Below are positions 17,341 to 26,292 of a DNA stretch of 64,000 nt, piece after piece. The position numbers and the translations under genes were made by a program. The stretch's first letter is position 1. Every line of letters starts with the position of its first letter. Source of the stretch: Hoeflea sp. YIM 152468 (GTDB lineage: Bacteria > Pseudomonadota > Alphaproteobacteria > Rhizobiales > Rhizobiaceae); NCBI RefSeq assembly GCF_029210485.1, contig NZ_JARGET010000029.1:283296-347295 (forward strand). Direction: 5' to 3'. The notes beneath the pieces were generated by a model. It did no database searches. It was not told the origin of the DNA and worked only from the letters and a program-made list of their open reading frames with translations.

Positions 17341-18498
17341 CTACTCGAACACGATCTCCGGCATCTTGCGCGCACCGTCTCCCGACAGCTCCTCCAGCCG
17401 GGCGCGGACCTTGGCCGCAATCTCGAGGTAGGATTTCGCGTGCGGCCCGTCAGCGGCGGTAGCCACCACCGGCCGGCCCGCGTCCGAGGTTTCGCGAATG
17501 GGCATCGCCAGGGGCACCTCGCCCAGGAACGGAACGCCGATGCGGGCGGCTTCATCGCGGGCGCCGCCATGGCCGAAAATATCGTGCCGGCCGCCGCAAT
17601 CGGGGCAGATGAAGTAGCTCATGTTCTCGACGATGCCCAACACCGGCACGTTGACCTTGTTGAACATGTTGAGACCCTTGCGGGCATCAATCAGCGCCAG
17701 ATCCTGCGGTGTGGAGACGATGACGGCCCCTGCCAGCGGTACATTCTGCGCCATCGTCAGCTGGGCGTCGCCGGTGCCGGGCGGCATGTCGACGACCAGA
17801 ACGTCAAGCTCGCCCCAGGCGACTTCCCGCAGCATCTGGTTCAGCGCCGAAATCACCATCGGGCCACGCCAGATCATCGGCGTGTCCTCGTCGACCAGAA
17901 ATCCCATCGACATGACCTTCAGGCCATAATTCTCCATCGGCTTGAGTATCCGGCCTTCCAACTGCTCGGGACGGCCCGAAATACCCAGGAGGCGCGGCAT
18001 GGACGGCCCGTAAATATCGGCATCAAGAATTCCGACACGCAGACCGGTCGCCTGCAATCCGAGCGCCAGATTGACGGCGGTGGTGGACTTGCCGACACCG
18101 CCCTTGCCCGATGAGACGGCGATGATCGTGGCGATTCCCGGCACATCTGTCTTGGGTTTGCCTTGCGGCTGGGCGGGTTTCGCCGGCGCATGCGCAGGAG
18201 CGGCGCGCTGCGGCGCCGGGCGCGGGGCTGTGGGCGCCGTCGAGCCGGGTTCGCGGCTGGCCGTCAACGCCACCATGGCGCCCTTGACGCCCGGAATTGT
18301 TTTGGTGGCCCGCTCGGCGGCTTCGCGCAACGGCTCAAGCTCCTGCGCACGCGCGGCGGGAACAGTCAGCGAAAAATACACTTTCGCATCGGCGATGAAA
18401 ACCTCAGAGACCAGTCCAAGATCAACGATATTGCCTTCCAGATCCGGTCCCTTGACCGATTTCAGCTTGGCCAGAACCTGTTCTTTGGTAACGCTCAC
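17341..18498 (-). CDS. apbC: Mrp/NBP35-family Fe-S cluster carrier ATPase ApbC
   Basis: A 385-residue protein. The N-terminal FSCA/MIP18 domain (residues 1-90) is joined by a Pro/Ala-rich linker to a P-loop ATPase (VSSGKGGVGKSTT, deviant Walker A). LDADIYGPSMPRLLG, VVDMPPGTGD and the Fe-S CxxC in YFICPDCGG follow. Mrp/ApbC carries and transfers Fe-S clusters in the cytoplasm. GTG 18498 is preferred over GTG 18510 because GGAG lies 6 nt before it and it gives the usual SVTKEQVL start. It is convergent with the hydrolase gene, 8 nt apart. Confidence 0.93.
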   Translation of the reverse strand: MSVTKEQVLAKLKSVKGPDLEGNIVDLGLVSEVFIADAKVYFSLTVPAARAQELEPLREAAERATKTIPGVKGAMVALTASREPGSTAPTAPRPAPQRAAPAHAPAKPAQPQGKPKTDVPGIATIIAVSSGKGGVGKSTTAVNLALGLQATGLRVGILDADIYGPSMPRLLGISGRPEQLEGRILKPMENYGLKVMSMGFLVDEDTPMIWRGPMVISALNQMLREVAWGELDVLVVDMPPGTGDAQLTMAQNVPLAGAVIVSTPQDLALIDARKGLNMFNKVNVPVLGIVENMSYFICPDCGGRHDIFGHGGARDEAARIGVPFLGEVPLAMPIRETSDAGRPVVATAADGPHAKSYLEIAAKVRARLEELSGDGARKMPEIVFE

Positions 18499-18593
18499 AA
18501 TGCACTCCACGGTTTATCGTTTCTGACCCCTCCCTCATAGTCCAGGTGGCGCCGCAATAAAATGCCGGAAACCGGGAAAAGCGGTGCAGCAGA

Positions 18594-19625
18594 CTATTCG
18601 TCGCGGCGGCGCAGGACGAAAAACGGCACGATCACGGTCAGCATCAGCAGGCGCGCCACATGATGGCTTGCCACAAAGGTCGGATCAATATCCAGAATGA
18701 CCGACATCGCCGCCATGGTCTCGAGCCCGCCGGGGGCGAAGGCAATCAGTATGGCGATCAGGTCCATTCCGGTGATCCAGTGGGCCACAAGCCCGAACCC
18801 GCCAGCCAGGGCCACCCCGAGCAGCGTGACAAAGACACCGGCACTCAGGGCCCGGCGCATTTGCACCCAGCTCACGCCGGAAAACCGCGAACCGATCAAG
18901 CCACCCAGCGAAATGAAGGCAATCGCCGCAAGCCAGGCGGGCGTAACCCCCGTTACCAGCCCGCTCACATGCGCAATGATTGACACCAGCATGCCGCCAA
19001 TCAGATAGGCCGCGGGCAGCCGAAGCCGCTGCAGGACATACCCCGCAATTCCCGCGGCAACGACCATCGCCACCAACGGACCGAGCGCCGTTTCAGCGGC
19101 AGCCTCAATCGCCCCCTCGGGCACCTGTCCCGTCACCGTCACCGCCACGGGCACCAGCAGTGTAAGAGCAAGAACCCGAATCGATTGCACGATACTCACG
19201 GTCCGGAGATCGGCTTTTACCCCTTCCGTCAATCCAAGCACGTAGCTCAGATGTCCCGGGGAAGAGGAGAGGAAGGCAGTCGGCTTGTCCATCGACCAGA
19301 ACCGCACCAGCGCCGCACGGGTGAGAAATATGATCGCAAACAGACTGGCGGCGAGCGCCACCAGCGTCACCGGCCAGCTTCGCATCGCTTCGAACACTTC
19401 GGGCGTCACCCCCTGGCCGATGGTCAGTCCAAGAACAACGAACACTCCATCGCGCAAGCGCTGCGGCAGCGCCTCGGTCCTGATCCCGGCCAGCCCGGCA
19501 AGTGTCACCGCAACGGCCGGACCGGTGAGAAACGGTGCCGGGAAGGACAAGGCGTAAGTCAATCCGGCGCCAAGCAAGGAGATGCCAAATGTGATCAGTG
19601 GAAACTTCCACGAACCCGTCTTCAT
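18594..19625 (-). CDS. AbrB-family membrane protein (former ammonia monooxygenase-like family)
   Basis: A 343-residue, very hydrophobic protein with about ten helices in two similar halves, the AbrB duplication. The repeated gates are visible as TGPAVAVTLAG...GLTIGQGVTP in the first half and GGMLVSIIAHVSGL with FAPGGLETMAA in the second. The transport role of the family is unknown. AGGAGAAA precedes ATG 19625. It lies 116 nt downstream of the TctA gene on the same strand and may be transcribed with it. Confidence 0.85.
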   Translation of the reverse strand: MKTGSWKFPLITFGISLLGAGLTYALSFPAPFLTGPAVAVTLAGLAGIRTEALPQRLRDGVFVVLGLTIGQGVTPEVFEAMRSWPVTLVALAASLFAIIFLTRAALVRFWSMDKPTAFLSSSPGHLSYVLGLTEGVKADLRTVSIVQSIRVLALTLLVPVAVTVTGQVPEGAIEAAAETALGPLVAMVVAAGIAGYVLQRLRLPAAYLIGGMLVSIIAHVSGLVTGVTPAWLAAIAFISLGGLIGSRFSGVSWVQMRRALSAGVFVTLLGVALAGGFGLVAHWITGMDLIAILIAFAPGGLETMAAMSVILDIDPTFVASHHVARLLMLTVIVPFFVLRRRDE

Positions 19626-19741
19626 TCTGTGTTTCTCCTGGGCGGGTGCGAGAGGCTGGCAGGTGCGGGAGGAATCAGCCGCAATCTGCGAAAACCTATT
19701 GGTTTATCAACGCTCTGACCAGTGGTTTGCTCTGCCAATCC

Positions 19742-21277
19742 TCAATCCGGATCCAACTCACTGTCCGTGCGGGGATATTTGGTCCGGAAAAACCGGCCCG
19801 CGACAATCGGCATGATGAAGCCGAAGAATGCGAACAGCCAAAGTCCGATGGACAGCGGCGAGGCAAACAGCGCGCTCCAGTCGCCATCGGAAATGGTCAT
19901 GGCACGGCGCATATTGGCCTCCATCTGATTGCCCAGAAGCACGCCGAGGATCACCGGCACCAGCGGCACTTCCAGTTTTCTCAACAGCCAGCCCAGCACG
20001 CCGAAGAACACCATCACCATCAGGTCGAAGGTCGAGCCGGAGATACCGTAAATGCCGACAAACGAGATCATCGCCACCGCAGGCATCAGATAGCGCGGCG
20101 GCACCAGCAGCACCCGCACGAACAGGCTGACCATCGGAATGTTCATGATCAGAAGCATGACGTTGCCGATGAACAGCGCCGCAATCAGTCCCCAGACGAC
20201 ATCCGGATTGTTTGTAAACAACAGCGGTCCGGGTGTGATATTGAGCGCCAGCAACATCGCAAGCAGCACCGCGGTGGTGCCCGACCCCGGCACGCCGAGC
20301 GCCAGCATCGGCACCAGAGCCCCGCCAGCGGCCGCGTTGTTGCCCGCCTCGGGCGCCGCCACGCCGCGCGGATCGCCGGTGCCGAAGGTCTTGTTCTTGT
20401 CGACCAGCCGCTTTTCCACCGAATAGGCAATGAAGGACCCGAGCGAGGCCCCCGCGCCTGGCAAGACACCGGCAATAAAGCCCAGAACTGTCGACCGCGC
20501 CATGGTGGGAGTGGTCTGCTTGAGCATCGACAACGGCGGCGTCAGACGGCCAAGTTTGACGCTGCTGGCGTCGCCGGTGGCCTTTGTTGTCCCGCGGTGT
20601 TCAAGGAAGATGAACACTTCCGACAGGGCGAACAGGCCGACAATCGCCACCAGGAAATCGATTCCATCATACAGATGAACTTCGCCGAACGAGAAGCGCG
20701 GCACTCCGGTCTGGCCGTCAACGCCGATCATGGCAATCCCGAGACCCAGCCCTGCGGCAAGCGCCGCCTTTGCCTGGTTCTTGCTGGCGATGCCGCCAAG
20801 CGTGGCAAAAGCCAGCGCGAACAGGGCAAAATACTCAGCCGGTCCGAACAGCAGCGCTACCTTGACCAACTGCGGCGCCAGGAACACCAGGCCCCAGGTG
20901 GCGAAGAAGGCACCAACAAAAGAAGCAATGCCTGACAAAGCCAGCGCTTCGCCGGCCATGCCTTTCTTGGCCATCGGGTAGCCGTCCAGCGTCGTCATCA
21001 GGGCTGGCTCGTCTCCGGGAATGTTGAGCAGGATCGAGGAGATCCGGCCGCCATACATGGCGCCGTAATAAACGCTGGTCAGCAGGATCAGAGCCGGCGC
21101 CGCCGGAAGGCCGAGCGTGAAGGCCAGCGGAATGAGAATTGCCACCCCGTTCGATGGTCCGAGCCCGGGCAGCGCGCCGATGATGGTCCCGAGAAAGCAG
21201 CCGATCAGCGCCAGACCAAGATTCTGGAATGTCAGCGCAATGGAGAACCCGTGTGCAAGTGCGTAAAGTGTATCCAT
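19742..21277 (-). CDS. tctA: Tripartite tricarboxylate transporter large permease TctA
   Basis: A 511-residue permease with about 12 helices. The family signature loops GALPGLGPSNGVAILIPLAF and YGGRISSILLNIPGDEPA are present, and the mirrored loop PGAGASLGSFIAYSVEK is seen in the second half. It forms the channel of a TTT importer with TctB and the periplasmic TctC. It starts 9 nt after tctB. The substrate is unknown; characterised systems take citrate or other carboxylates. Confidence 0.94.
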   Translation of the reverse strand: MDTLYALAHGFSIALTFQNLGLALIGCFLGTIIGALPGLGPSNGVAILIPLAFTLGLPAAPALILLTSVYYGAMYGGRISSILLNIPGDEPALMTTLDGYPMAKKGMAGEALALSGIASFVGAFFATWGLVFLAPQLVKVALLFGPAEYFALFALAFATLGGIASKNQAKAALAAGLGLGIAMIGVDGQTGVPRFSFGEVHLYDGIDFLVAIVGLFALSEVFIFLEHRGTTKATGDASSVKLGRLTPPLSMLKQTTPTMARSTVLGFIAGVLPGAGASLGSFIAYSVEKRLVDKNKTFGTGDPRGVAAPEAGNNAAAGGALVPMLALGVPGSGTTAVLLAMLLALNITPGPLLFTNNPDVVWGLIAALFIGNVMLLIMNIPMVSLFVRVLLVPPRYLMPAVAMISFVGIYGISGSTFDLMVMVFFGVLGWLLRKLEVPLVPVILGVLLGNQMEANMRRAMTISDGDWSALFASPLSIGLWLFAFFGFIMPIVAGRFFRTKYPRTDSELDPD

Positions 21278-21286
21278 GACCCTGCC

Positions 21287-21718
21287 TCAAAAACCCCATG
21301 GGCCGCGCGCCAGCGACAGACCCAGGATGAGATGGAAAACGACATAGATGCCGACGGCGATAACCAGACCAGCAATGACGGCCTGGAGCGGCGGTGTGCC
21401 CAGCCGCCAGGACAGAAAACTGGCAGCAACAGCCGTGGACACGACAAAGCCGGCGCTCGGCAATGCATAGGCATAGGCCACCATCACCGCGACCGTCATG
21501 CCGACTTCAAACAGCCGGCGGAAATCAGGCCATTCCGGCTCTTCATCCGGCTTCAGCAGAATCACCAGGCTGGAAATGCCGACCAGCAGACCGATGATGA
21601 TCGGAAAGGTCTTGGGGCCGACCGGATCGGAAATGAAGCTTTCCTTGATCAGCGTCGCTTGCCAGATAAAAAATGCAGCTAACAGGAGGCCCATGCCCCC
21701 CAATATCCGGTCGCTCAT
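21287..21718 (-). CDS. tctB: Tripartite tricarboxylate transporter small subunit TctB
   Basis: A 143-residue protein with four hydrophobic segments (about 8-24, 37-54, 73-100 and 112-135) and the Gly/Pro loop DPVGPKTFPIIIGL typical of TctB. It lies between the binding-protein gene and tctA. A terminator-like hairpin separates it from tctC, so it is probably expressed at a lower level. Confidence 0.9.
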   Translation of the reverse strand: MSDRILGGMGLLLAAFFIWQATLIKESFISDPVGPKTFPIIIGLLVGISSLVILLKPDEEPEWPDFRRLFEVGMTVAVMVAYAYALPSAGFVVSTAVAASFLSWRLGTPPLQAVIAGLVIAVGIYVVFHLILGLSLARGPWGF

Positions 21719-21760
21719 GGCGCCCTCCCCCGTGATGCCCAGCCTGCCGCGCTGGAAGTC

Positions 21761-21791
21761 AAAAGTCTCCGCCCGCTTTCCGGGCGGAGAC
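21761..21791 (-). terminator. Intercistronic terminator-like hairpin between tctC and tctB
   Basis: Read on the minus strand, an 11-bp perfect stem GTCTCCGCCCG/CGGGCGGAGAC with a 5-nt loop is followed by TTTT. It lies 15 nt after the tctC stop and before tctB. It should end most transcripts after tctC, giving more binding protein than permease. Confidence 0.8.
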
Positions 21792-21805
21792 GCATCGGCA
21801 GTTGC

Positions 21806-22789
21806 TTACTGGATCAGGCCGATTTCCTTGGAAATCGTGGTGATCGAATCGACCGATTCAGCCACAAAGGCCTGGAAGTCGGCGCCACGCATGTCGAGCG
21901 GAGCCAGGCCGTTCTGGGTCATCACGTCCTTCCATTCGGCACTGTCGTAAACGGTACCGATGGCGTTGACCCAATAGTCGTAGGCTTCGTCGGACATGCC
22001 GCCGGGGCCGTAGAAACCGCGCCAGTTGGCGCCGATCACATCAATGCCCTGCTCCTTGGCTGTCGGAAACGATGCGAAGTCACCTTCAAGCCGCTCCGGC
22101 GCGAGCACGGCCAGCACCTTGATGTCGCCTGAATCGACAAATCCCTTGGCTTCGGAGGCGTCGCCGGTGAAAGCCTGAACCGAACCGCCGAGCAACTGTG
22201 TGACAGCCTCGCCGCCGCCATCGAAGGCCACGTATTTGATGGTACGAACATCATCGATGCCGAACTTCTTGGCGGCGATCAGCACCTTGAGATGATCCCA
22301 ACCGCCCACTGCAGAGCCACCGGCGATCGAAACCGATGTCGGATCTGTTTTGATCTTCTCCATCAGCTCGGGCAGTGTGGTGATCGGTGAATCCTTGGCA
22401 ACGGCGATAATGCCGTAATCCGCACCCACGGCACCGATCCAGCGAACCTGATCCATTGTGTTGCCCGGAAAGGCGCCCTGCGCCAGACGGGTGGATGTCG
22501 CCGAGGAGGCCGCCACCACGAGATTGTTGGTGTCGTTGCGCTTGTTGACGACTTCGGCAAAGGCCACGCCGCCACCGCCGCCGGCCATGTTGGTCACCTG
22601 CATGGTGCCAGGAATGAGCTTGAGGTCCTGCAATGTCTTGCCGACCTGACGGCAAGTGAAATCCCAGCCGCCGCCAGGGTTGGCTGGTGCAATGCACTCG
22701 GTGGAACCCGGATCAAAGGCGTGAGCGGCAGCCGTCAAGGAAACGACTGCAACAGCGGTCGCGGCAAGCCGCGTAACAAAGTTCTTCAT
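21806..22789 (-). CDS. tctC: Tripartite tricarboxylate transporter substrate-binding protein TctC
   Basis: A 327-residue periplasmic protein of the Bug family. It has a Sec signal peptide (residues 1-22, ending AAAHA), ECIAPANPGGGWDFTCR in place of the usual ligand loop, and DSPITTLPELMEKIK. ATG 22789 follows GGGAGAAAATC; the frame is open to 22810 but lacks a signal there. It is divergent from the two-component regulator genes, which probably control it. Confidence 0.93.
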   Translation of the reverse strand: MKNFVTRLAATAVAVVSLTAAAHAFDPGSTECIAPANPGGGWDFTCRQVGKTLQDLKLIPGTMQVTNMAGGGGGVAFAEVVNKRNDTNNLVVAASSATSTRLAQGAFPGNTMDQVRWIGAVGADYGIIAVAKDSPITTLPELMEKIKTDPTSVSIAGGSAVGGWDHLKVLIAAKKFGIDDVRTIKYVAFDGGGEAVTQLLGGSVQAFTGDASEAKGFVDSGDIKVLAVLAPERLEGDFASFPTAKEQGIDVIGANWRGFYGPGGMSDEAYDYWVNAIGTVYDSAEWKDVMTQNGLAPLDMRGADFQAFVAESVDSITTISKEIGLIQ

Positions 22790-22851
22790 GATTTTCTCCC
22801 GAATGAACACACCGCCTTTCCTCTAAGGCGGAATGGTGGCTATGCTAACGT

Positions 22852-22873
22852 AACAAGCTGTCAACAAGCTGTC
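22852..22873. promoter_or_regulatory. Tandem 11-bp direct repeat, candidate TctD-type response-regulator site
   Basis: Two perfect head-to-tail copies of AACAAGCTGTC (22852-22862 and 22863-22873) lie in the 116-bp divergent region between tctC and the response-regulator gene. OmpR-type regulators bind direct repeats spaced one helical turn apart, which this matches exactly. Confidence 0.6.
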
Positions 22874-22905
22874 AGCCGGGTGTTTGAGCGCAGGAGGAAA
22901 TCGAG

Positions 22906-23592
22906 ATGCATTTTCTGGTCGTCGAAGACACTGACGACGTCTCAGAAGCCATCACCGAACGGTTAAGCCGTGGCGGGCATATCTGCGATCGCGCTGTGTC
23001 GCTGGAGGATGCCAAGCATTTTGCCTCTGCTTCAGCCTACGATCTTGTGGTCCTCGACATCAACCTTCCTGACGGGTCCGGCCTGGACTTTCTCAAATGG
23101 CTGCGGCAGCGCAAGGATGCCGTGCCAGTGCTGGTCCTGACCGCACGTCTGGCCGTCGACGACAAGATCGGCGCTCTCGATTTCGGCGCCGATGACTACA
23201 TGGTCAAGCCGTTTGATCTGGGCGAGCTCGAAGCCAGGGTGCGCGCCATTGTACGCCGCCGCTCCGGCGAGGCTGGTGCGCGCCTTTCCGCTGGCAATCT
23301 GGAATTCGACATGGCCACGCGTCTGGCGACAGTGAATGGGGAACCACTCCAGCTCACCCCACGTGAACAAGTGCTGCTGGAGATATTCCTCATCCACAAG
23401 GGCCGCGTTCTGGAGAAAGACGAGCTTGTCACCCGTTTGTTCGGCATGGAAGCGGACGCCGGACCAAATGCCATCGAACTCTATGTCGGCAGGTTGCGGC
23501 GCAAGCTTTGCGGTGCGGACCTCGAAATCCGCACCCTGCGGGGGCTGGGCTATCAGGCCCTATCACCGACATCAAAGATGGTCGCCCGGTGA
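22906..23592 (+). CDS. OmpR-family response regulator, TctD-like
   Basis: A 228-residue regulator. The receiver domain has phospho-acceptor Asp51 in LVVLDINLPDG and the conserved Lys in DDYMVKPF. A winged-helix DNA-binding domain follows (QLTPREQVLLEIF and AIELYVGRLRRKL). AGGAGG precedes ATG 22906. It overlaps the kinase gene and faces the TTT operon. By analogy with TctDE it would activate tctCBA when the substrate is present. Confidence 0.93.
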   Translation: MHFLVVEDTDDVSEAITERLSRGGHICDRAVSLEDAKHFASASAYDLVVLDINLPDGSGLDFLKWLRQRKDAVPVLVLTARLAVDDKIGALDFGADDYMVKPFDLGELEARVRAIVRRRSGEAGARLSAGNLEFDMATRLATVNGEPLQLTPREQVLLEIFLIHKGRVLEKDELVTRLFGMEADAGPNAIELYVGRLRRKLCGADLEIRTLRGLGYQALSPTSKMVAR

Positions 23593-25016
23593 GCGACAGC
23601 ATGCCATCTCTGCCGGCCGGCCGGTTTCGTTCCATTGCATGGCGGCTGACGGTGCTGCTCACCCTGCTGCTCACACTTGCTGCAGCCGGCACGGTTGTGG
23701 CCGCCTTGAGTTACGGGCAAACCGCCGCCACACGCGCCTTCGACCGGCTGCTGACCGGAGCCGCCCTGCAAATCGCCGAGCGCATCAGTGTTGTGGAAGG
23801 CGAGACCATGATCGATATCCCGCTGTCGGCCTTTGGCCTGCTGTCGCTGGCTGCCGAAGACCGGATATTTTACCGGATCATCGCACCGGACGGCGAGACA
23901 TTGACCGGGGACGAGAGCTTTCCGTTGCCCGAAGCCTCCGGCAGCGAGTCCGATCCGCTGCTTTATGACACCGTGTTTTCCGGCGAAGCGGTGCGCGCCA
24001 TCAAGATGCAGCGGTTTCTTGCGGAACGCGCGGTGCGCGGCCCGATTACGGTGATTGTGGCGCAAACCTTGCGTGCCCGCGCCGAACTGGCAAACGAAAT
24101 TGTTGCGCGCGCCATCATCGGTGTCATCGTTGCTGGCGGGGTTACTCTGGCATTGGCGCTGCTGGCCATGCACCTGGCTTTGAGTCCGCTACGCCGGATC
24201 GAACGCGCACTGCTGGCCCGGGACCCCAAGGATCTTACACCATTTTCCACCACCACACCGCGCGAGGTCGAGGCTCTGGTCGCCGCCATCAACCGCTTCA
24301 TGGCCCGGCTCGACAGGCGCGTCAGCGCCATGCAGGGTTTTGTTGCCGACGCCGCGCATCAGATGCGGACTCCGATCACGGCACTGAGGGCCAAAACCGA
24401 ACTGGCCATGGAAGAAACGGACCCGCGCAAGCTCAAGGCGCTGCAACGGCGCATCCGTGACCGGGCGATCGGCGTAAGCCGCCTGACGGATCAACTGCTG
24501 TCTCATGCGCTGGTCACTCACAGGGCTGATTCAGCCACGCTGGAACAGATCGATCTGAGGCGTGTGGCCGTGGAGGCTGAACGCGAAGCCCGTAGAACCG
24601 GCGGCGCCGAAGGCATCGAACTTGACCTGCCCGCCGATCCGGTGATGGTGGCAGGCGACGCCTTCAGCTTGCGCGAAGCGGCGCGCAATCTGATCACCAA
24701 CGCGCTCGCCCACGGCAGGCCGCCGGTCTGCTTGCGGGTCAGTGTTACCAGTCAAGGCAGAGCTTTGATTGCAGCCCACGATCAGGGTCCGGGGATGAGC
24801 CCCGATCAGCTTCAGCGAATCGGGCAGCGTTTCGCGCGGGACCCCTCCAACGCCCAAAGCGCCGGTCTCGGCCTGGCAATTGTTGCTGAAGTCGCCGAGT
24901 TCCACCAGGGGACGTTGCGGACCGCAGGTGGAGCAGGTGACACTTTCGAGGTAGGCATCGAGCTGCCGCTCACTGCCCCGGCTGCACCGTTTTCCGAGGG
25001 GGAAATTGCCCAATGA
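23589..25016 (+). CDS. Sensor histidine kinase, TctE-like
   Basis: About 475 residues. An N-terminal helix (about 17-38) is followed by a roughly 125-residue periplasmic sensor domain, a second helix and HAMP-like linker, HisKA with phospho-His in AAHQMRTPITALRAK, and a HATPase domain with N box NLITNALAHG, DQGPGMSPDQ and GLGLAIV. GTG 23589 overlaps the regulator stop (GTGA); ATG 23601 is an alternative. The stop overlaps the next gene's ATG, giving a three-gene coupled unit. Confidence 0.92.
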   Translation: MSDSMPSLPAGRFRSIAWRLTVLLTLLLTLAAAGTVVAALSYGQTAATRAFDRLLTGAALQIAERISVVEGETMIDIPLSAFGLLSLAAEDRIFYRIIAPDGETLTGDESFPLPEASGSESDPLLYDTVFSGEAVRAIKMQRFLAERAVRGPITVIVAQTLRARAELANEIVARAIIGVIVAGGVTLALALLAMHLALSPLRRIERALLARDPKDLTPFSTTTPREVEALVAAINRFMARLDRRVSAMQGFVADAAHQMRTPITALRAKTELAMEETDPRKLKALQRRIRDRAIGVSRLTDQLLSHALVTHRADSATLEQIDLRRVAVEAEREARRTGGAEGIELDLPADPVMVAGDAFSLREAARNLITNALAHGRPPVCLRVSVTSQGRALIAAHDQGPGMSPDQLQRIGQRFARDPSNAQSAGLGLAIVAEVAEFHQGTLRTAGGAGDTFEVGIELPLTAPAAPFSEGEIAQ

Positions 25017-26095
25017 AACGGCTCACGGGATTCGTGCTGACAACCGCCATCAGCCTCGTTGCTGGCCTGGCGGGTCTGTCGCACGCTGCAGAAACCGTCA
25101 CGCGCTTTGACGCCATCGGCAGCACCACCTCGGATCTTGTTATCGCCAGTGTCACCGACATCGATTTCATGCAGCCCTTGATATCGGCCTTTCAGGCGAT
25201 CAATCCGGGCATGTCCGTCACCTATATCCAGGACACCTCAAACAGCCTCGACAAAAGTGTGTCGGAAGCTTGTGCCAGCGCCAACTTTTTCGCCGATCTG
25301 GTGATCTCGTCCTCGATCGCCCAGCAGGTCCGGCTGGTCAATGGCGGCTGCGCGCGTGTTATCGGAACACCGGTGCTGACAAGCCTGCCGGACTGGGCGC
25401 AGTGGCGCGGCGAATTGATCGGCCTGACCTATGAGCCGGCAGTGATGGTCTACAACAAGGAAGCCTTCGCTGCCGAGGGCCCTCCACACAGCCGCTTCGA
25501 CCTGATCGATCTGATGCGGCAGTCGGACAAACTCAACGGACGCATCGCCACCTATGACATCGAGAACTCCGGCGTCGGATACCTGTTCGCGTTTCAGGAT
25601 TCCACCGAAGCGAGCACCTGGGGCCGGCTGATCGAAGGCTTCGGCCGCAACAGCGTCGCCACCTTCTGCTGCAGCTCGGAAGTCATCGACCGGGTTGCCG
25701 ATGGCCGCGCCTTTGTCGGCTACAATGTGCTGGGCTCCTATGCCCTGTCTCGCGCCGAAAGCGATGAACGCATCGGCGTCATCTTGCCGAGCGACTATAC
25801 GCTGGTGCTGTCCCGAGCCGGCTACATTCCGCGCGAAGCCCGCGACGCGCCTGCGGCGCGCGCCTTTCTGGAACTGGCGCTGTCGCCACAAGGCCGGGCG
25901 ATCCTTGACGGCGAAACCCGGCTGCTCACACCGCTAAACGGTCCGGCGGCACTGGCACGATTGAGTGGTGACGATGAGTTGGCGCTCAGACCGATCCCGC
26001 TGACGCCGGCACTGCTGGTCTCACTTGACCGCGCCAAGCGGGCACGGTTTCTCTCGCAATGGCGCAAATCAGTAACCCTGCCGAGCCCGCGATGA
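25013..26095 (+). CDS. Periplasmic ABC-type (Fe3+/PgtC-like) substrate-binding protein coupled to the two-component system
   Basis: A 360-residue secreted protein with a Sec signal peptide (residues 1-25, ending SHAAE). The body is of the type II binding-protein fold (DLVIASVTDIDFMQPLISAF, GLTYEPAVMVYNKEAF). No permease or ATPase gene accompanies it, and its ATG overlaps the kinase stop by 4 nt. In the Salmonella PgtC/AfuA-like group such proteins help a sensor kinase detect ligand. A sensory role is therefore more likely than transport. Family is clear; the role is inferred. Confidence 0.85.
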   Translation: MKRLTGFVLTTAISLVAGLAGLSHAAETVTRFDAIGSTTSDLVIASVTDIDFMQPLISAFQAINPGMSVTYIQDTSNSLDKSVSEACASANFFADLVISSSIAQQVRLVNGGCARVIGTPVLTSLPDWAQWRGELIGLTYEPAVMVYNKEAFAAEGPPHSRFDLIDLMRQSDKLNGRIATYDIENSGVGYLFAFQDSTEASTWGRLIEGFGRNSVATFCCSSEVIDRVADGRAFVGYNVLGSYALSRAESDERIGVILPSDYTLVLSRAGYIPREARDAPAARAFLELALSPQGRAILDGETRLLTPLNGPAALARLSGDDELALRPIPLTPALLVSLDRAKRARFLSQWRKSVTLPSPR

Positions 26096-26292
26096 AGCTG
26101 ACACATCGACCTGCAGGAGACAAACGGCACAGATACCCGCCAGAGCCTCGTGCGATTCACGAGACAGCTTGAAGCGCCAGCCGCAGTCTTGCGCCAGACG
26201 CCCTCGAGCAACAGACCATCCGGCCGCCTTCCGGACCCCGGACGTCGCGACAGGCTTTACACAAGCGTGTATCGCGGCAGCGGTTTGCCGGG

